DNA of 64,000 bases from NCBI RefSeq assembly GCF_025947145.1, contig NZ_CP109999.1, positions 186,001 to 250,000 of the forward strand, read 5' to 3'. Below the pieces are notes generated by a model, which saw only the letters and a program-made list of their open reading frames with translations, was not told the DNA's origin and searched no databases. Numbering within the stretch: position 1 is the stretch's first letter; each line of letters starts with the position of its first letter. The stretch comes from Flavobacterium sp. N1994. GTDB taxonomy: Bacteria > Bacteroidota > Bacteroidia > Flavobacteriales > Flavobacteriaceae. Shown here piece after piece: positions 9,290 to 17,651 of this stretch. The position numbers were made by a program, and so were the translations under genes.

Positions 9290-9584
9290 AATATTAATAA
9301 AAAAAACACCATTCTTTTTAAGAACCTTTTTATTTCGAGTTGACCTTAATGACGCGATTTATTTTTATTAAGATAAGGTACAAATCGAAAAATGTATTAA
9401 TGTTAAATGGAAAAGCAAATGAAGATTCTTTTTTTTTATGGTAAAACTGGTATTTATAGTAAACTTGGACCACCATCATCAGGAAGAAAAGGTAAAACGT
9501 TGTATTACAATTCATATTAAGAAAACCGTATATCTAGTAAACCCCTTTAATTTAAAATTTAAAGGGGTTTGGTTTTTTTATATA
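9290..9584. other. Intergenic region with a possible 33-aa ORF
   Basis: The only frame of interest is 9419-9520 (+), encoding 33 aa with a KTGIYSKLGPPSSGRKGKT core; it lacks a clear ribosome binding site and may not be real. A strong hairpin follows at 9539-9570. Nothing else is seen. Confidence 0.3.
9539..9577 (+). terminator. Intrinsic terminator
   Basis: Perfect 12-bp stem (9539-9550 with 9559-9570, 8-base loop) followed on the + strand by ggttttttt. It would stop transcription from the 6512-9289 side and separates it from the convergent reverse-strand cassette. Confidence 0.7.
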
Positions 9585-9815
9585 CTACATTTCTTCTTCC
9601 GTTTTTACAGCAGTTTGAGAAACTACACTTATGACACTTCCTCCAAGTACCAAATATCCAGCTGCTGAAACCAAGCCAACAGGCAAGGCAACTGGAGAAG
9701 CTATGATAGCTCCGCCAACAGAAGCCAAAGCAATGCCAACACTGCGAAGAATTTTAAACCATTTTGGAGTTGGAGCCAAAGCTCTATCCAAGACATTCAT
9801 ATTTTTATTTTTCAT
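9585..9815 (-). CDS. Small hydrophobic membrane protein
   Basis: 76 aa. A basic N-terminus (residues 1-24) precedes two Gly/Ala-rich hydrophobic helices (about 26-46 and 50-66). It is the last gene of the reverse-strand cassette and overlaps the preceding gene (9805-10068) by 11 bases. Its job is unknown; a holin-like or pore role would fit size and topology but is only inference. Confidence 0.5.
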   Translation of the reverse strand: MKNKNMNVLDRALAPTPKWFKILRSVGIALASVGGAIIASPVALPVGLVSAAGYLVLGGSVISVVSQTAVKTEEEM

Positions 9816-10068
9816 TGTCGTGATTTTTTAGAATTATTAATTCGATGTTACTTACTCTTTTTTCTAGATATTCCACTTTCTGGTTTAGCAAATCATTACC
9901 GCTTTTGAATTCGGTTTTAATGATTAAAGCCATTGTTTTCACTTCCACCAAATCTTTCTCCATCCGTTTAAAATCAGTGTGTAATTGCTTGATAAAATAA
10001 GCCACAACCGATAGCAAGACACTAATTAAAGAGCCAAAAAGCACTGTTATATTATTGATGTTTTCCAT
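9805..10068 (-). CDS. Small protein with one membrane helix and coiled coil
   Basis: 87 aa: one transmembrane helix at about residues 8-28, then a charged helical region with heptad character to the end. The architecture resembles small phage lysis-accessory or Haemolysin-XhlA-like proteins. It sits 12 bases after the DUF5675 gene. No specific family is recognised. Confidence 0.5.
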   Translation of the reverse strand: MENINNITVLFGSLISVLLSVVAYFIKQLHTDFKRMEKDLVEVKTMALIIKTEFKSGNDLLNQKVEYLEKRVSNIELIILKNHDNEK

Positions 10069-10080
10069 TGCGTTCTGATT

Positions 10081-10533
10081 TTAAAATTGAAAATTGTTTT
10101 CTATGATGATTTTATTTGAAGTGCTTTTGGCCAACGAAAGCAATTTTGGATAAATCATTTTGTAAGCTGCAATACTTTGAGCAACTTGAAACTCGCCTTC
10201 AGTAAACTGAAACCCGAAACCGCAAAGCGGACATCCGGCAGTTTCTTTAATAGTGTTTCCAGTGTGGATATACACAAAATTGAAATTTGGTAAACCAATA
10301 ATTTCAATCATTCCTTCATGAAGCTTTCCAAAAGCTTTTTTGTAATCCACATTTTTAGCACCCCAGGTGTTTAACCTTAATTGAAAAGTTCCGGTAGGGA
10401 TGGCAGTTTCATTCGCCAATTTCACTTCTCTGATTTTATCCTCTAACAGATAACAATGAAAAACCCCATTGATATACAATTGGCTCAAAGTGCTATTCTT
10501 TCCTTGTGCGACTCTTATTATTTTGCTTTCCAT
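10081..10533 (-). CDS. DUF5675 family protein
   Basis: A 150-aa protein taken from the ATG encoding MESKIIRV; an upstream ATG at 10572 would add 13 residues overlapping a terminator hairpin. Features match DUF5675: a repeated beta-strand start, NGVFHCYLLEDKIREV, AIPTGTFQL, then VYIHTGNTIKETAGCPL. The family occurs in phages and Bacteroidota genomes; a peptidoglycan-related role has been suggested by its phage context but is not established. It follows the MARQKG-family gene here, an arrangement I recognise from other flavobacteria. Confidence 0.7.
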   Translation of the reverse strand: MESKIIRVAQGKNSTLSQLYINGVFHCYLLEDKIREVKLANETAIPTGTFQLRLNTWGAKNVDYKKAFGKLHEGMIEIIGLPNFNFVYIHTGNTIKETAGCPLCGFGFQFTEGEFQVAQSIAAYKMIYPKLLSLAKSTSNKIIIENNFQF

Positions 10534-10561
10534 TGGATTAATAGATTTGATGTTAAATAAA

Positions 10562-10588
10562 AAATCCCTCACTTTTGATGAGGGATTT
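10562..10588 (-). terminator. Hairpin terminator or attenuator between cassette genes
   Basis: A perfect 10-bp stem (10562-10571 with 10579-10588, 7-base loop) flanked by A/T runs on both sides, so it can act on either strand. It lies between the stop of the MARQKG gene and the start of the DUF5675 gene, and probably makes the first gene much more expressed than the rest. Confidence 0.65.
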
Positions 10589-10601
10589 TTTGGATTTTTT
10601 T

Positions 10602-11405
10602 CTAAAAAGCGTCCTCAACTTTCAAGCAGTTGCCACTTGCAAACAAGTAGTAATTAACTCCAACTTGTTGGTAGAACTCAATTCCGATACATTGCAAAAC
10701 TGTTGTGTTAACAGTTGGAAGAGCTCCACCTGGTAATGTTGCAGTAATGGTTGTCAAAGGAATCGGAGCGAACAAGTCTAAGAACCCGCTGTATTGAATA
10801 TCGTTTACCTCATTCAAGTCAGCATCCATAGGATCATAACTGTTTGTGGTAGCGTTGTATTCAAAATCACTCACAACTGAAAGTGAAGTAATCAAGCGGA
10901 AGTGAGTAGCACCTGAAGGAGCATTTACTAAATTCGCTGGATTGAAAGCAGCAACAGTGAAATCACCGCTTGCTCTATCAACCGCATGTTCCAATGTGTA
11001 AGGAGCATTGAAAATGCCATTGAAAGAAGTGTTTTTGTCAAACTCGAAACCTTTCAAGTAACTACGTTGGGTAGTGATTTCGATTTTTCTGTAACCTCTC
11101 GCTTCGGTTTGGTCTTCAAGGTTGATTTTCTTCATAATAGAAGTTAATCTTCCAGTTACTTGGCTGTCCGCCATTTGTTTCATTACTTGAGATAAACCAG
11201 TTCGAACAGACTTCCCGGCTTTGGCACAAGCGCCAAATTCGTTCATGTTCTCACGTGTTCTCTCAAATTCTGGTGCAGTTAAAACTTGGTCACCAGTTGG
11301 TCCGCCTACCATACCTGCAAAGTAGCCTTCTTGTCCTTTAATTTTAAAGTGTCGAACATCGCCTAGAGTTCCAACATACTTTAAATTGCCTTTCTGTCTT
11401 GCCAT
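10602..11405 (-). CDS. MARQKG-family conserved Bacteroidota protein
   Basis: A 267-aa protein of unknown function. I start it at the ATG encoding MARQKGNLKYVGTLGDVRHF rather than 16 codons upstream, because this N-terminus (MARQKG, then GxxGDxxxxK, RTRENMNEFG and AGKSVRTGL) is conserved in a widespread family in Flavobacterium and relatives. The C-terminal half is beta-rich with no known motif. There is no signal peptide or membrane segment. The strong terminator after it and its usual pairing with DUF5675 and small membrane proteins suggest an abundant structural product of a phage-like or secreted assembly; this is inference. Confidence 0.65.
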   Translation of the reverse strand: MARQKGNLKYVGTLGDVRHFKIKGQEGYFAGMVGGPTGDQVLTAPEFERTRENMNEFGACAKAGKSVRTGLSQVMKQMADSQVTGRLTSIMKKINLEDQTEARGYRKIEITTQRSYLKGFEFDKNTSFNGIFNAPYTLEHAVDRASGDFTVAAFNPANLVNAPSGATHFRLITSLSVVSDFEYNATTNSYDPMDADLNEVNDIQYSGFLDLFAPIPLTTITATLPGGALPTVNTTVLQCIGIEFYQQVGVNYYLFASGNCLKVEDAF

Positions 11406-11502
11406 TTTTTTAAGATTTAATGGATTAATAAATAGATAAAATTCATAAGACAAATTTCAATCATTATCTTTGATTATCAACAACTTAAAACATTGAAAAT
11501 CA

Positions 11503-11994
11503 ATGCAATACAATGCAAAAGCACCGTTTATAGTGGAAACCCATTGGCAAATTGAAGAAGTCCTTGATGGTGATAGCATCATCATTAGCAATCGTTTCTC
11601 TCAATTGCAAAAAGAAATCCGACTTTATGGCTTAGATGCACCAGAAGTAAAACTAAATAGGAAGATGATAGAAGATGAAGAGAAAAGCCATTTACCGGCT
11701 CAATTACTGCTTCAATTTGGTTTGCAATCCTTGCACTTCGTTTTGTCTGTTGCACCGCCTAAAACGACTGTAACTATCATTACAGAACAGGATAACTATT
11801 ATGACTATTGGAACAGGCAATTAGGATATGTGATTTTGCCTAATGGTGAATGTTTGAATGATTTACTTTTGATCAATGGGTATGCAAAAGCAACCCATCA
11901 ATATTACTGCGGAAGATTAGCAGAATACCAAGCAATGAACCGCCAAGCGCAGCTTGATGGAGTAGGGCTTTACAGTAGTGTAGAAAAGTTCTGA
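11503..11994 (+). CDS. Thermonuclease (SNase-like) family protein
   Basis: A 163-aa protein with one staphylococcal-nuclease OB-fold domain: VLDGDSIII (metal/active-site region), RLYGLDAPE (conserved R and D-x-P-E), WNRQLGYV and LLLINGYAKA. It would cleave DNA or RNA, Ca2+-dependent in the family. No signal peptide is visible, so it is probably cytoplasmic or uses another export route. It is divergent from the MARQKG gene (97 bases between the starts). Confidence 0.75.
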   Translation: MQYNAKAPFIVETHWQIEEVLDGDSIIISNRFSQLQKEIRLYGLDAPEVKLNRKMIEDEEKSHLPAQLLLQFGLQSLHFVLSVAPPKTTVTIITEQDNYYDYWNRQLGYVILPNGECLNDLLLINGYAKATHQYYCGRLAEYQAMNRQAQLDGVGLYSSVEKF

Positions 11995-12065
11995 TTTGTT
12001 GTACTTATGTTGTACTAATGGATTTTAAAATCTTGTGAGTGTCAATAAAATAAGTACTTTACAAG

Positions 12066-12096
12066 CGTATTAAGACTAAACGGCTGTTATAAGCAA
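12066..12096. repeat. Truncated copy of the flavobacterial intergenic repeat
   Basis: The stretch aaacggctgttataagcaa matches the terminal block of the repeat also seen at 49063-49078 (aaacggctgttagcaat). It follows the 3' end of the 12102-12488 ORF (reverse strand), as the other copies follow their ORFs. Confidence 0.5.
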
Positions 12097-12101
12097 TTTT
12101 T

Positions 12102-12488
12102 TTATTTATTATATCTACTTTCTCTGTAAAACTCTCTTAGGATTTCTATATTATTTTCAAAATGATTGTATCTAAATATTACCTCTTTATTTTCACCATT
12201 TTCTTGATAATAGATTCTTCCATCATCAATCATTATAATTTTTTTTAAAGAAATAATTTTCCCGTCAAAATATATATTTTCTGAATCGAATTCGATGCTT
12301 TTGTATTTTAAAACCTTTCTAAAAGCACCCAGATAAAGTAATGTCAAAACTAAAAACCACATTACAATTCCAAAAATATATTTTATGTATATAGTATATA
12401 CAAAACACATGAAAATAATAAATGTGATTATGTAAAGATTAAAAGTATTAAAACTACTAAGTTCTGTATTTAGGCTGTATTTTTTCAT
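12102..12488 (-). CDS. Orphan membrane protein
   Basis: A 128-aa protein read from the ATG encoding MKKYSLNTEL; a longer frame starts at 12527 inside the repeat and is less likely. Two hydrophobic helices lie at about residues 18-62, followed by a soluble C-terminal domain resembling a PH-like YcxB or DUF-type fold (FDGKIISLKKIIMIDDG). It is flanked on both sides by copies of the same intergenic repeat. Function unknown. Confidence 0.55.
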   Translation of the reverse strand: MKKYSLNTELSSFNTFNLYIITFIIFMCFVYTIYIKYIFGIVMWFLVLTLLYLGAFRKVLKYKSIEFDSENIYFDGKIISLKKIIMIDDGRIYYQENGENKEVIFRYNHFENNIEILREFYRESRYNK

Positions 12489-12518
12489 TGACAAATGTTT
12501 CTTTTGTACATGTAAAAA

Positions 12519-12679
12519 GGCTGGCAACGTTCCGCCACTTCTCTCAGTTGCGAACTTCGGAAACGTTTATTTCCTGTTAAAGATTAAAATTCTTCCGAAA
12601 CGTAAACGTGAAGCTACCACAAAATTCTCACACGAGGGAAGCGACTGCCGAAGGAATTGAGAGAAACGACTACTGGCAT
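12519..12679. repeat. Structured intergenic repeat, full copy
   Basis: About 160 bases beginning ctggcaacgttccgcc and ending gagagaaacgactactggca. It contains gcgaacttcggaaacg, gttaaagat and cgaaacgtaaacgtgaa, shared with the copy split by the prophage. Internal inverted segments (ttcggaa/ttccgaa; ttctctca/tgagagaa) allow a folded structure. It separates two same-strand orphan ORFs. Confidence 0.65.
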
Positions 12680-12681
12680 TT

Positions 12682-13065
12682 TTATTTGATAACTTCATAA
12701 AATAATTCTTTGAATTTAACTTGTAAAACAGAATCAGGATTTTTTTTTCTAACCCAATCTCCAGATTTGTCGGTAGTTAAAATTGGATCAAAATCAATGA
12801 CATAAAATTCGTTTTCTTTTCCTATGAACAAACTTGTTACCATGTCATCACGCTTAATATATCTAAAATCTTCAACGTCTATGAATCTTATTCTAATTGT
12901 GTCTTTTTCAAAATTCGCAAAAGACCTATAACAACTGAGCTCTAAAATTACTTGCTGTATCCTTGATTCATAAACATTATCAGCCTCAATATCAGTTTTA
13001 TGCTCAAAGTTGAGAATAATTGCATCGTGAAAATGAGCATAATCTTTAATTAGTTGTTCAACCAT
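12682..13065 (-). CDS. Orphan hypothetical protein
   Basis: A 127-aa acidic soluble protein. The N-terminal IKDYAHFHDAIIL and the later ELSCYRSF and TLRIRFIDVEDFRY-like strands suggest a small beta-sandwich seen in immunity-like or orphan proteins (DUF-type). I do not recognise the exact family. It is flanked by two repeat copies and belongs to a row of single-gene units. Confidence 0.5.
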   Translation of the reverse strand: MVEQLIKDYAHFHDAIILNFEHKTDIEADNVYESRIQQVILELSCYRSFANFEKDTIRIRFIDVEDFRYIKRDDMVTSLFIGKENEFYVIDFDPILTTDKSGDWVRKKNPDSVLQVKFKELFYEVIK

Positions 13066-13098
13066 ATTTAATTTTCTAAGCGTTTCTTGTTTATGCTT

Positions 13099-13189
13099 GC
13101 TGGTAACATTCTGCCGCTACTAAACTAGTGCGAACTTCGGAACTTTTTATTTTCTGTTAAAGATAAAAATTCTTGCGAAACGCAAACGT
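13099..13189. repeat. Left half of an intergenic repeat split by the prophage
   Basis: Begins gctggtaacattctgcc and carries gcgaacttcgg, gttaaagat, gcgaaacgcaaacgt in the same order as the copy at 12519-12679. It stops at aaacgt where the prophage begins; the missing part continues at 49027. Confidence 0.75.
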
Positions 13190-13290
13190 AAGGGGGGAAA
13201 AACCAAAAGTAACAAACAACAATTATAAAAAGGTCTAAAAAGGTCAATAAATTCAACACTTTAGACTAAAAAGGTCTAAAATAAATACTA
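13189..13290. promoter_or_regulatory. Left prophage end, putative transposase binding sites
   Basis: The first 22 bases (to 13210) mirror the right end. Inside lie three copies of an aaaaaggtct-type motif at about 13226-13275. Such repeated sites at both termini are where MuA-like transposases bind; here this is inferred from position and repetition. Confidence 0.55.
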
Positions 13291-13702
13291 TAACGAAAAG
13301 TACATTAACTTCCATTTTACCTACATTAGAACAAAGCTTTTAAAGGCTTTAAATAGTATTACCTACATTGAAAGGTAGCTAATGAGTAAAAACATCCATT
13401 ATATTAGTAAAATAAGGCTTTAAATAGATATTATGAACCGTTTAATTAATGTTTAAACGGTTTTTTTATGCCTTTTTTAGAATCATTTTTATTCTAAGTA
13501 ATAAAATGATATTTACTATTTGCAGTTACAGTTGGGGTTACAGTTGGGGTTACTAAATTTTATATAAATATTATTGAATGTATTATGATAATACATTAAA
13601 ATGTAGATAAAAAGCAAAATAATTGATTATAATGTAGGGGATAATTCCAAAAAAAACTTTATGAAAAGTAAATATAAGTTTTTGAAAATCAGAAAGTTTA
13701 CC
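13291..13702. other. Non-coding left-end region
   Basis: No gene is seen. A hairpin with a T run (stem 13436-13444 with 13454-13462, then ttttttt) may stop host transcription entering the phage. A 12-bp unit ttacagttgggg is tandemly duplicated at 13526-13549, perhaps a protein-binding site. Confidence 0.45.
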
Positions 13703-14515
13703 TTAAAATGAGCGTTTTATAACGTGAAATATTTGAGTAATATCATTTAAAGGGTAGCTAAAAGGCTTTGTTAATGGATTTCTGGAAGTAAGAATTAGAC
13801 ATCCATTATTATCTATTTTGTTTATGTCTTTGTGAAACATTCCAGTTTTACTAATAATCACAAATCCGTACTTTGTTTTATGAAATCCATCCTTCCAGTT
13901 GGCTTTTGAAATTTCACGACCTAATAGATCTGCTCCAGATGGAGTATCATATCCTCCTTCATTCCACATTGAATCACCAACGCTTTCAAATGCTAGATAG
14001 TTCCCTCTACCAATATGATCAACCCTAAAAGTAATCGTGGAAAAGTCCTCCTTTAACTTGACTTCATCAAAATAGTTTTCTACATAAGAGGCATAAGCCT
14101 TAAAAGGAACCTTTAATACCTCAATCTTAATTACACCATCCGGATAGATTAAAAATTTGTTGCCATGTGAATTTATCAGTACTTCAGGTTCCTGATCATT
14201 ATCAAAAATTTTTATTTCATCATTAATTATTGAATATGTAGTAGTTGTTTCATTAGCCACACTTACTGTAACGTTATTCTCTTTCAAGAAATCACCATCT
14301 CCAGTTTTTACCCAAACTTTGTTTATATTATTGTCAAGACCACATAGTTTATCAATAAATCTATCTGATAAAGGAACTTTTTCATTTAAAATTTGGGAGA
14401 ATGAAGACTTAGAATACCCAAGCAACTCAGCTAATTCTCTATCATTATCAGCATGCTCACTAAAAATAAGCCACTTGCATACTTTCTTAATTCTATGAAT
14501 AACAGTCTCTTGCAT
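13703..14515 (-). CDS. Phage repressor, HTH plus S24 peptidase-like domain
   Basis: A 270-aa CI/LexA-like regulator that should keep the prophage silent. I start at the ATG encoding MQETVIHRIKKV; the longer frame starting at 14590 would run through both operator repeats. The N-terminal HTH (DNDRELAELLGYSKSSFSQILNEKVPLSD) is followed by a C-terminal S24-type fold with GDSMWN, the usual position of the catalytic serine. The partner lysine is not obvious, so autocleavage is uncertain. It is divergent from the early operon, as expected for a lysogeny switch. Confidence 0.85.
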   Translation of the reverse strand: MQETVIHRIKKVCKWLIFSEHADNDRELAELLGYSKSSFSQILNEKVPLSDRFIDKLCGLDNNINKVWVKTGDGDFLKENNVTVSVANETTTTYSIINDEIKIFDNDQEPEVLINSHGNKFLIYPDGVIKIEVLKVPFKAYASYVENYFDEVKLKEDFSTITFRVDHIGRGNYLAFESVGDSMWNEGGYDTPSGADLLGREISKANWKDGFHKTKYGFVIISKTGMFHKDINKIDNNGCLILTSRNPLTKPFSYPLNDITQIFHVIKRSF

Positions 14516-14523
14516 TTTAATCG

Positions 14524-14573
14524 AAAAAAAGTTTATATTTTTTATCGTTATATAAAAAAAGTTTATATTTTTG
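14524..14573. promoter_or_regulatory. Duplicated repressor operator and early promoter
   Basis: An identical 19-base segment (seven A, gtttata, five T) occurs at 14524-14542 and 14554-14572, exactly 30 bases apart, in the divergent space between repressor and early genes. A TAttTTTG box matching the Bacteroidota -7 consensus (14566-14573) overlaps the second copy on the + strand. Likely operator pair for the S24 repressor. Confidence 0.65.
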
Positions 14574-14614
14574 TGATAACATTTAAACAAAGTTAAAAAA
14601 AAAATTCAGTTGTT

Positions 14615-14818
14615 ATGACATTTGAACAAATAAAAAAGAATATTCAGTACGGAGATTACAATTTATTACAGAAAATATTGGGCGCTCCTACAATAGCTGC
14701 TGCAAGAATGAGATTTCTCAGAGAGGATCAAGATGCTTTGGATGCAATGATAGCAATTCAGGAAAATAGACAGGACTTTATCGATAAGTATAAATCTGAA
14801 AATAAAACTGAGGCGTAA
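14615..14818 (+). CDS. Small early phage protein
   Basis: 67 aa, highly helical, first gene of the early operon. Its stop overlaps the transposase start (taATG-type, 1 base). A segment ILGAPTIAAARMRFLR and its place before MuA resemble small Ner-like or excision-type regulators of Mu-like phages, but no clear HTH can be defended. Confidence 0.6.
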   Translation: MTFEQIKKNIQYGDYNLLQKILGAPTIAAARMRFLREDQDALDAMIAIQENRQDFIDKYKSENKTEA

Positions 14819-16764
14819 TGTTTACCTATCAGCAAAATATACTATGTATAGCTTCGAGCTGGCTTTGGGAAAATGATATCCTGAGCGAAGGCAATTATAA
14901 AAAGCTTTGCTCAACTGGTCAAATCAGAAAATTGACTATTGGAGGTAATGGAAGAAAAGCGTTAGTAGCTTTTGAGTCAATTCCAGATCGTTTTAAAAAG
15001 TTGATCTGTGATAAAGTTGGTGATCCTTACGCATCAGCAAAAAAGATAATTTTTGCAGACTATATGACATGGGACCATGAAGCTGAAACCTATTTCAAAA
15101 CATACCTTCTTGAAAATAGAGAGCCCCTGCCAGAAGAAAAACAGCAAGAGTACACTCATCAAGCTATAATGTTCAATACTGTAAATCACATTGCAGTAAA
15201 TGTAGTTGTTCAAAAGAGATTTGGCGGTAAAAAAGAAATGTGGAGTCGAATGCTAACAGCTATTCAAAATCTACCAGAGACCTGGATGCATACTCGCTAC
15301 AAAAATGTAGTTTCTTTTAAACGTGCTTTCAAAAAATATCAAGAGGAAGGTTACTCCTCAATCGTTTCAGGCAAATGGTTAAATACAAATTCAACTAAGA
15401 TAGTTGATGATGTTGCCGATTTCATTTTATCACAATACTGCTTACCAATCAAGTACACAATTTCCGAAGTACATCGCCTTTATGAGTCAGTTCGTGAAGC
15501 TAAAGGATGGAAATCATTAACGGAAAGAGGTATAGGAGAATGGCTTGATAAAACAGAGCAAAAACGTATTTGGGTTTTAGCTCGTGATGGCAAGGATGAA
15601 TATATGAAAACATTTGGTCATACAGTAACACGTAAACGCTCTGAATGGTTCCCTAATGCATGGTGGGCAATTGATGGAACCAAGTTAGACCTAGTTCACT
15701 ATGCAAACAATAAATTAAAAATGGCTGCAGAATTAAAAATCAATGTTGTTTTTGACGTTTACAGTGAAAAAATCATTGGATGGGATATTGCATACACAGA
15801 AAACCATGCATCGCACTTTAGAGCTATTAAAAGAGCCGTTAGTGAAGCTGGTTGCAGACCTTTCTTATTTACTTATGATAAACAATCAGGTCATACATCA
15901 GGTAAAATGCAAAATCTGTACGATAGATTGCCTGCTAAAGGTGGAGCGCACTACAGTCATAAGGTTGGCCGTAAATCATCGCCAGCTGAGCAGATATTTA
16001 ACAGACTACAACAACAGGTAATTTCTAAAATGTGGTTTTCTGATAAGCAAGGTATCAAAGTAAGAAAAGCAACTAACCGTCCTAACACCGATTTCATAGT
16101 TGAGTACAAAGAAGCTCTTCCAACGGTTGATGAATTCAATAATATATTCCAGGCTTTAGTTAATCAGTGGAATAGTCGTTCAACTGAAAGCATGGAATTC
16201 AGTAGAAATGAAATGTTTGAGCAAGAAACTGAGCATCGTGAAGAGATCGATATCATGGACCAACTTTCATTGTTCTGGATTGACGAAACTAAGGAAAAGA
16301 AATACTATGCTCACGGATTACCGTTGACTGTTGAAGGTAAAGACTACTTGTATGAAGTATACAATGAAAATGGTCAGGTTGATTTAGACTTCCGTAGAAA
16401 ATGGGTAAATGAAAAACTAATAGTTCGTTATGATCCAGAATACTTAAATGAGTATGTAGCACTTTATGAGCTTAGACCTTCTGGAGAAAAAAGATTTATA
16501 GCATACGCTCAGAAAAAACGTGCTCATGAGTCAATTCCAATACTTATGGTTGAAAATTCTAAAGTAAATCTACTCCAAGATATAGCAGTTAGAGATGCAG
16601 AACTTAAACGTGATCAAGAAGCTTACGAAAGATTGATTGAGCGTTCAGGAATAAGTAGAGAAAGCTTAATAGAAGAGCAGGAAATAATGATAAAACTGCA
16701 AGGACATTTACCAAAAGAAGGACAAATGCAAACCGATTCAAATTCATTATATAACCGATTTTAA
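14818..16764 (+). CDS. Mu-type transposase (DDE, rve family)
   Basis: A 648-aa strand-transferase that integrates and replicates the phage by transposition. The N-terminal part (1-60) looks like the Mu DNA-binding winged helix; the RNase H-like core carries D286 (WWAIDGTKLDL), D354 (FTYDKQSG) and E391 (SSPAEQIFNRLQ); a beta-barrel Mu-type C-terminal domain follows at about 500-580. Length matches MuA (663 aa). Acts with the MuB-like ATPase encoded next, 35 bases downstream. Confidence 0.93.
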   Translation: MFTYQQNILCIASSWLWENDILSEGNYKKLCSTGQIRKLTIGGNGRKALVAFESIPDRFKKLICDKVGDPYASAKKIIFADYMTWDHEAETYFKTYLLENREPLPEEKQQEYTHQAIMFNTVNHIAVNVVVQKRFGGKKEMWSRMLTAIQNLPETWMHTRYKNVVSFKRAFKKYQEEGYSSIVSGKWLNTNSTKIVDDVADFILSQYCLPIKYTISEVHRLYESVREAKGWKSLTERGIGEWLDKTEQKRIWVLARDGKDEYMKTFGHTVTRKRSEWFPNAWWAIDGTKLDLVHYANNKLKMAAELKINVVFDVYSEKIIGWDIAYTENHASHFRAIKRAVSEAGCRPFLFTYDKQSGHTSGKMQNLYDRLPAKGGAHYSHKVGRKSSPAEQIFNRLQQQVISKMWFSDKQGIKVRKATNRPNTDFIVEYKEALPTVDEFNNIFQALVNQWNSRSTESMEFSRNEMFEQETEHREEIDIMDQLSLFWIDETKEKKYYAHGLPLTVEGKDYLYEVYNENGQVDLDFRRKWVNEKLIVRYDPEYLNEYVALYELRPSGEKRFIAYAQKKRAHESIPILMVENSKVNLLQDIAVRDAELKRDQEAYERLIERSGISRESLIEEQEIMIKLQGHLPKEGQMQTDSNSLYNRF

Positions 16765-16799
16765 AAACTGATTAAAAACCATTTAAACCCCTTTTAAAT

Positions 16800-17651
16800 A
16801 TGGCACTTTCACACCAAAACAAAATCCAAATCGTAGAAGCCTTAGAGCGCATGATCACAATCAAAGGATCACAAAACAAATTAGCTGCAGAAATGCCTGG
16901 CGTATCTCCTGCAACACTTTCACAAATGAGAAACCACAACTGGGATAACATCGCAGAGGAAATGTGGAGAAAAGTTGGAGCATATACCGGAGCTGGTTCC
17001 AGTGATTGGAACTTTGCTACAACTAGAAACTCAAATGATTTATTAAAATTCTTTACAGAGGGTCAACAGCATTCACTTGTAATGGCAATTACTGGAAAAT
17101 CTGGTAGCGGTAAATCAGAAGCCACTAAAAAATACGAAAGTGAAAACAAAAACGTCTTCTTTCTATCCTGCAATGAATATTGGGATAAGCGTTGGTTTCT
17201 TCGTGAGCTTCTTTCAAAAATGGGTAAGGACCATGCAGGCTTAACCCTTCCAGAAATGATGTACAAAACAGTTCAGCTTTTAAAATCAATTGAAAACCCA
17301 TTAATCATAATGGATGAAGTTGATAAACTAGCAGATAATGTTCTTTTATTCTTTATCACACTGTACAATGAGCTTGAAAATCATTGTGGAATTATACTAA
17401 TGGCAACGCATTTTCTTGAAAAAAGAATAAGAAGAGGTGTTGCAGCTGAGAAAAAAGGATACAGAGAGATTTACAGCCGCGTAGGTCTTCGTTTCATAGA
17501 ATTAGAAGAAACAAGCTACTTAGATATAGAAAACGTTTGTAAAGCCAACGGAATTGATGAAACGGCTACAATAAGAGCTATTGCTAAAGACTCAGATGGT
17601 GACTTAAGAAGAGTTCGTAGGTTGATTTTTGCTAATAAAAGAGCAGCATAA
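16800..17651 (+). CDS. MuB-like AAA ATPase, target selection
   Basis: 283 aa. An N-terminal lambda-repressor-like HTH (KLAAEMPGVSPATLSQMRNH) is followed by an AAA core with Walker A GKSGSGKS and Walker B LIIMDEVD, and the RRGV...EIYSRVG region. This matches MuB, which binds target DNA in an ATP-dependent filament and delivers it to the transposase. The stop overlaps the next gene's ATG. Confidence 0.88.
   Translation: MALSHQNKIQIVEALERMITIKGSQNKLAAEMPGVSPATLSQMRNHNWDNIAEEMWRKVGAYTGAGSSDWNFATTRNSNDLLKFFTEGQQHSLVMAITGKSGSGKSEATKKYESENKNVFFLSCNEYWDKRWFLRELLSKMGKDHAGLTLPEMMYKTVQLLKSIENPLIIMDEVDKLADNVLLFFITLYNELENHCGIILMATHFLEKRIRRGVAAEKKGYREIYSRVGLRFIELEETSYLDIENVCKANGIDETATIRAIAKDSDGDLRRVRRLIFANKRAA

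Noticed and set aside
9438..9668. Forward open frame of 76 codons
   Set aside because: Runs through the terminator hairpin and the opposite-strand gene; reads as shadow sequence.
12519..13189. Classical integron attC sites
   Set aside because: Ends read GTTRCCAGC and GCTAACAG rather than GTTRRRY/RYYYAAC, and no integrase is in the window. Kept only as a resemblance.
13184..13190. Canonical TG...CA prophage ends
   Set aside because: The duplicated aaacgt and inverted termini place the ends at taagg and gatta(t); no TG/CA fits that junction.
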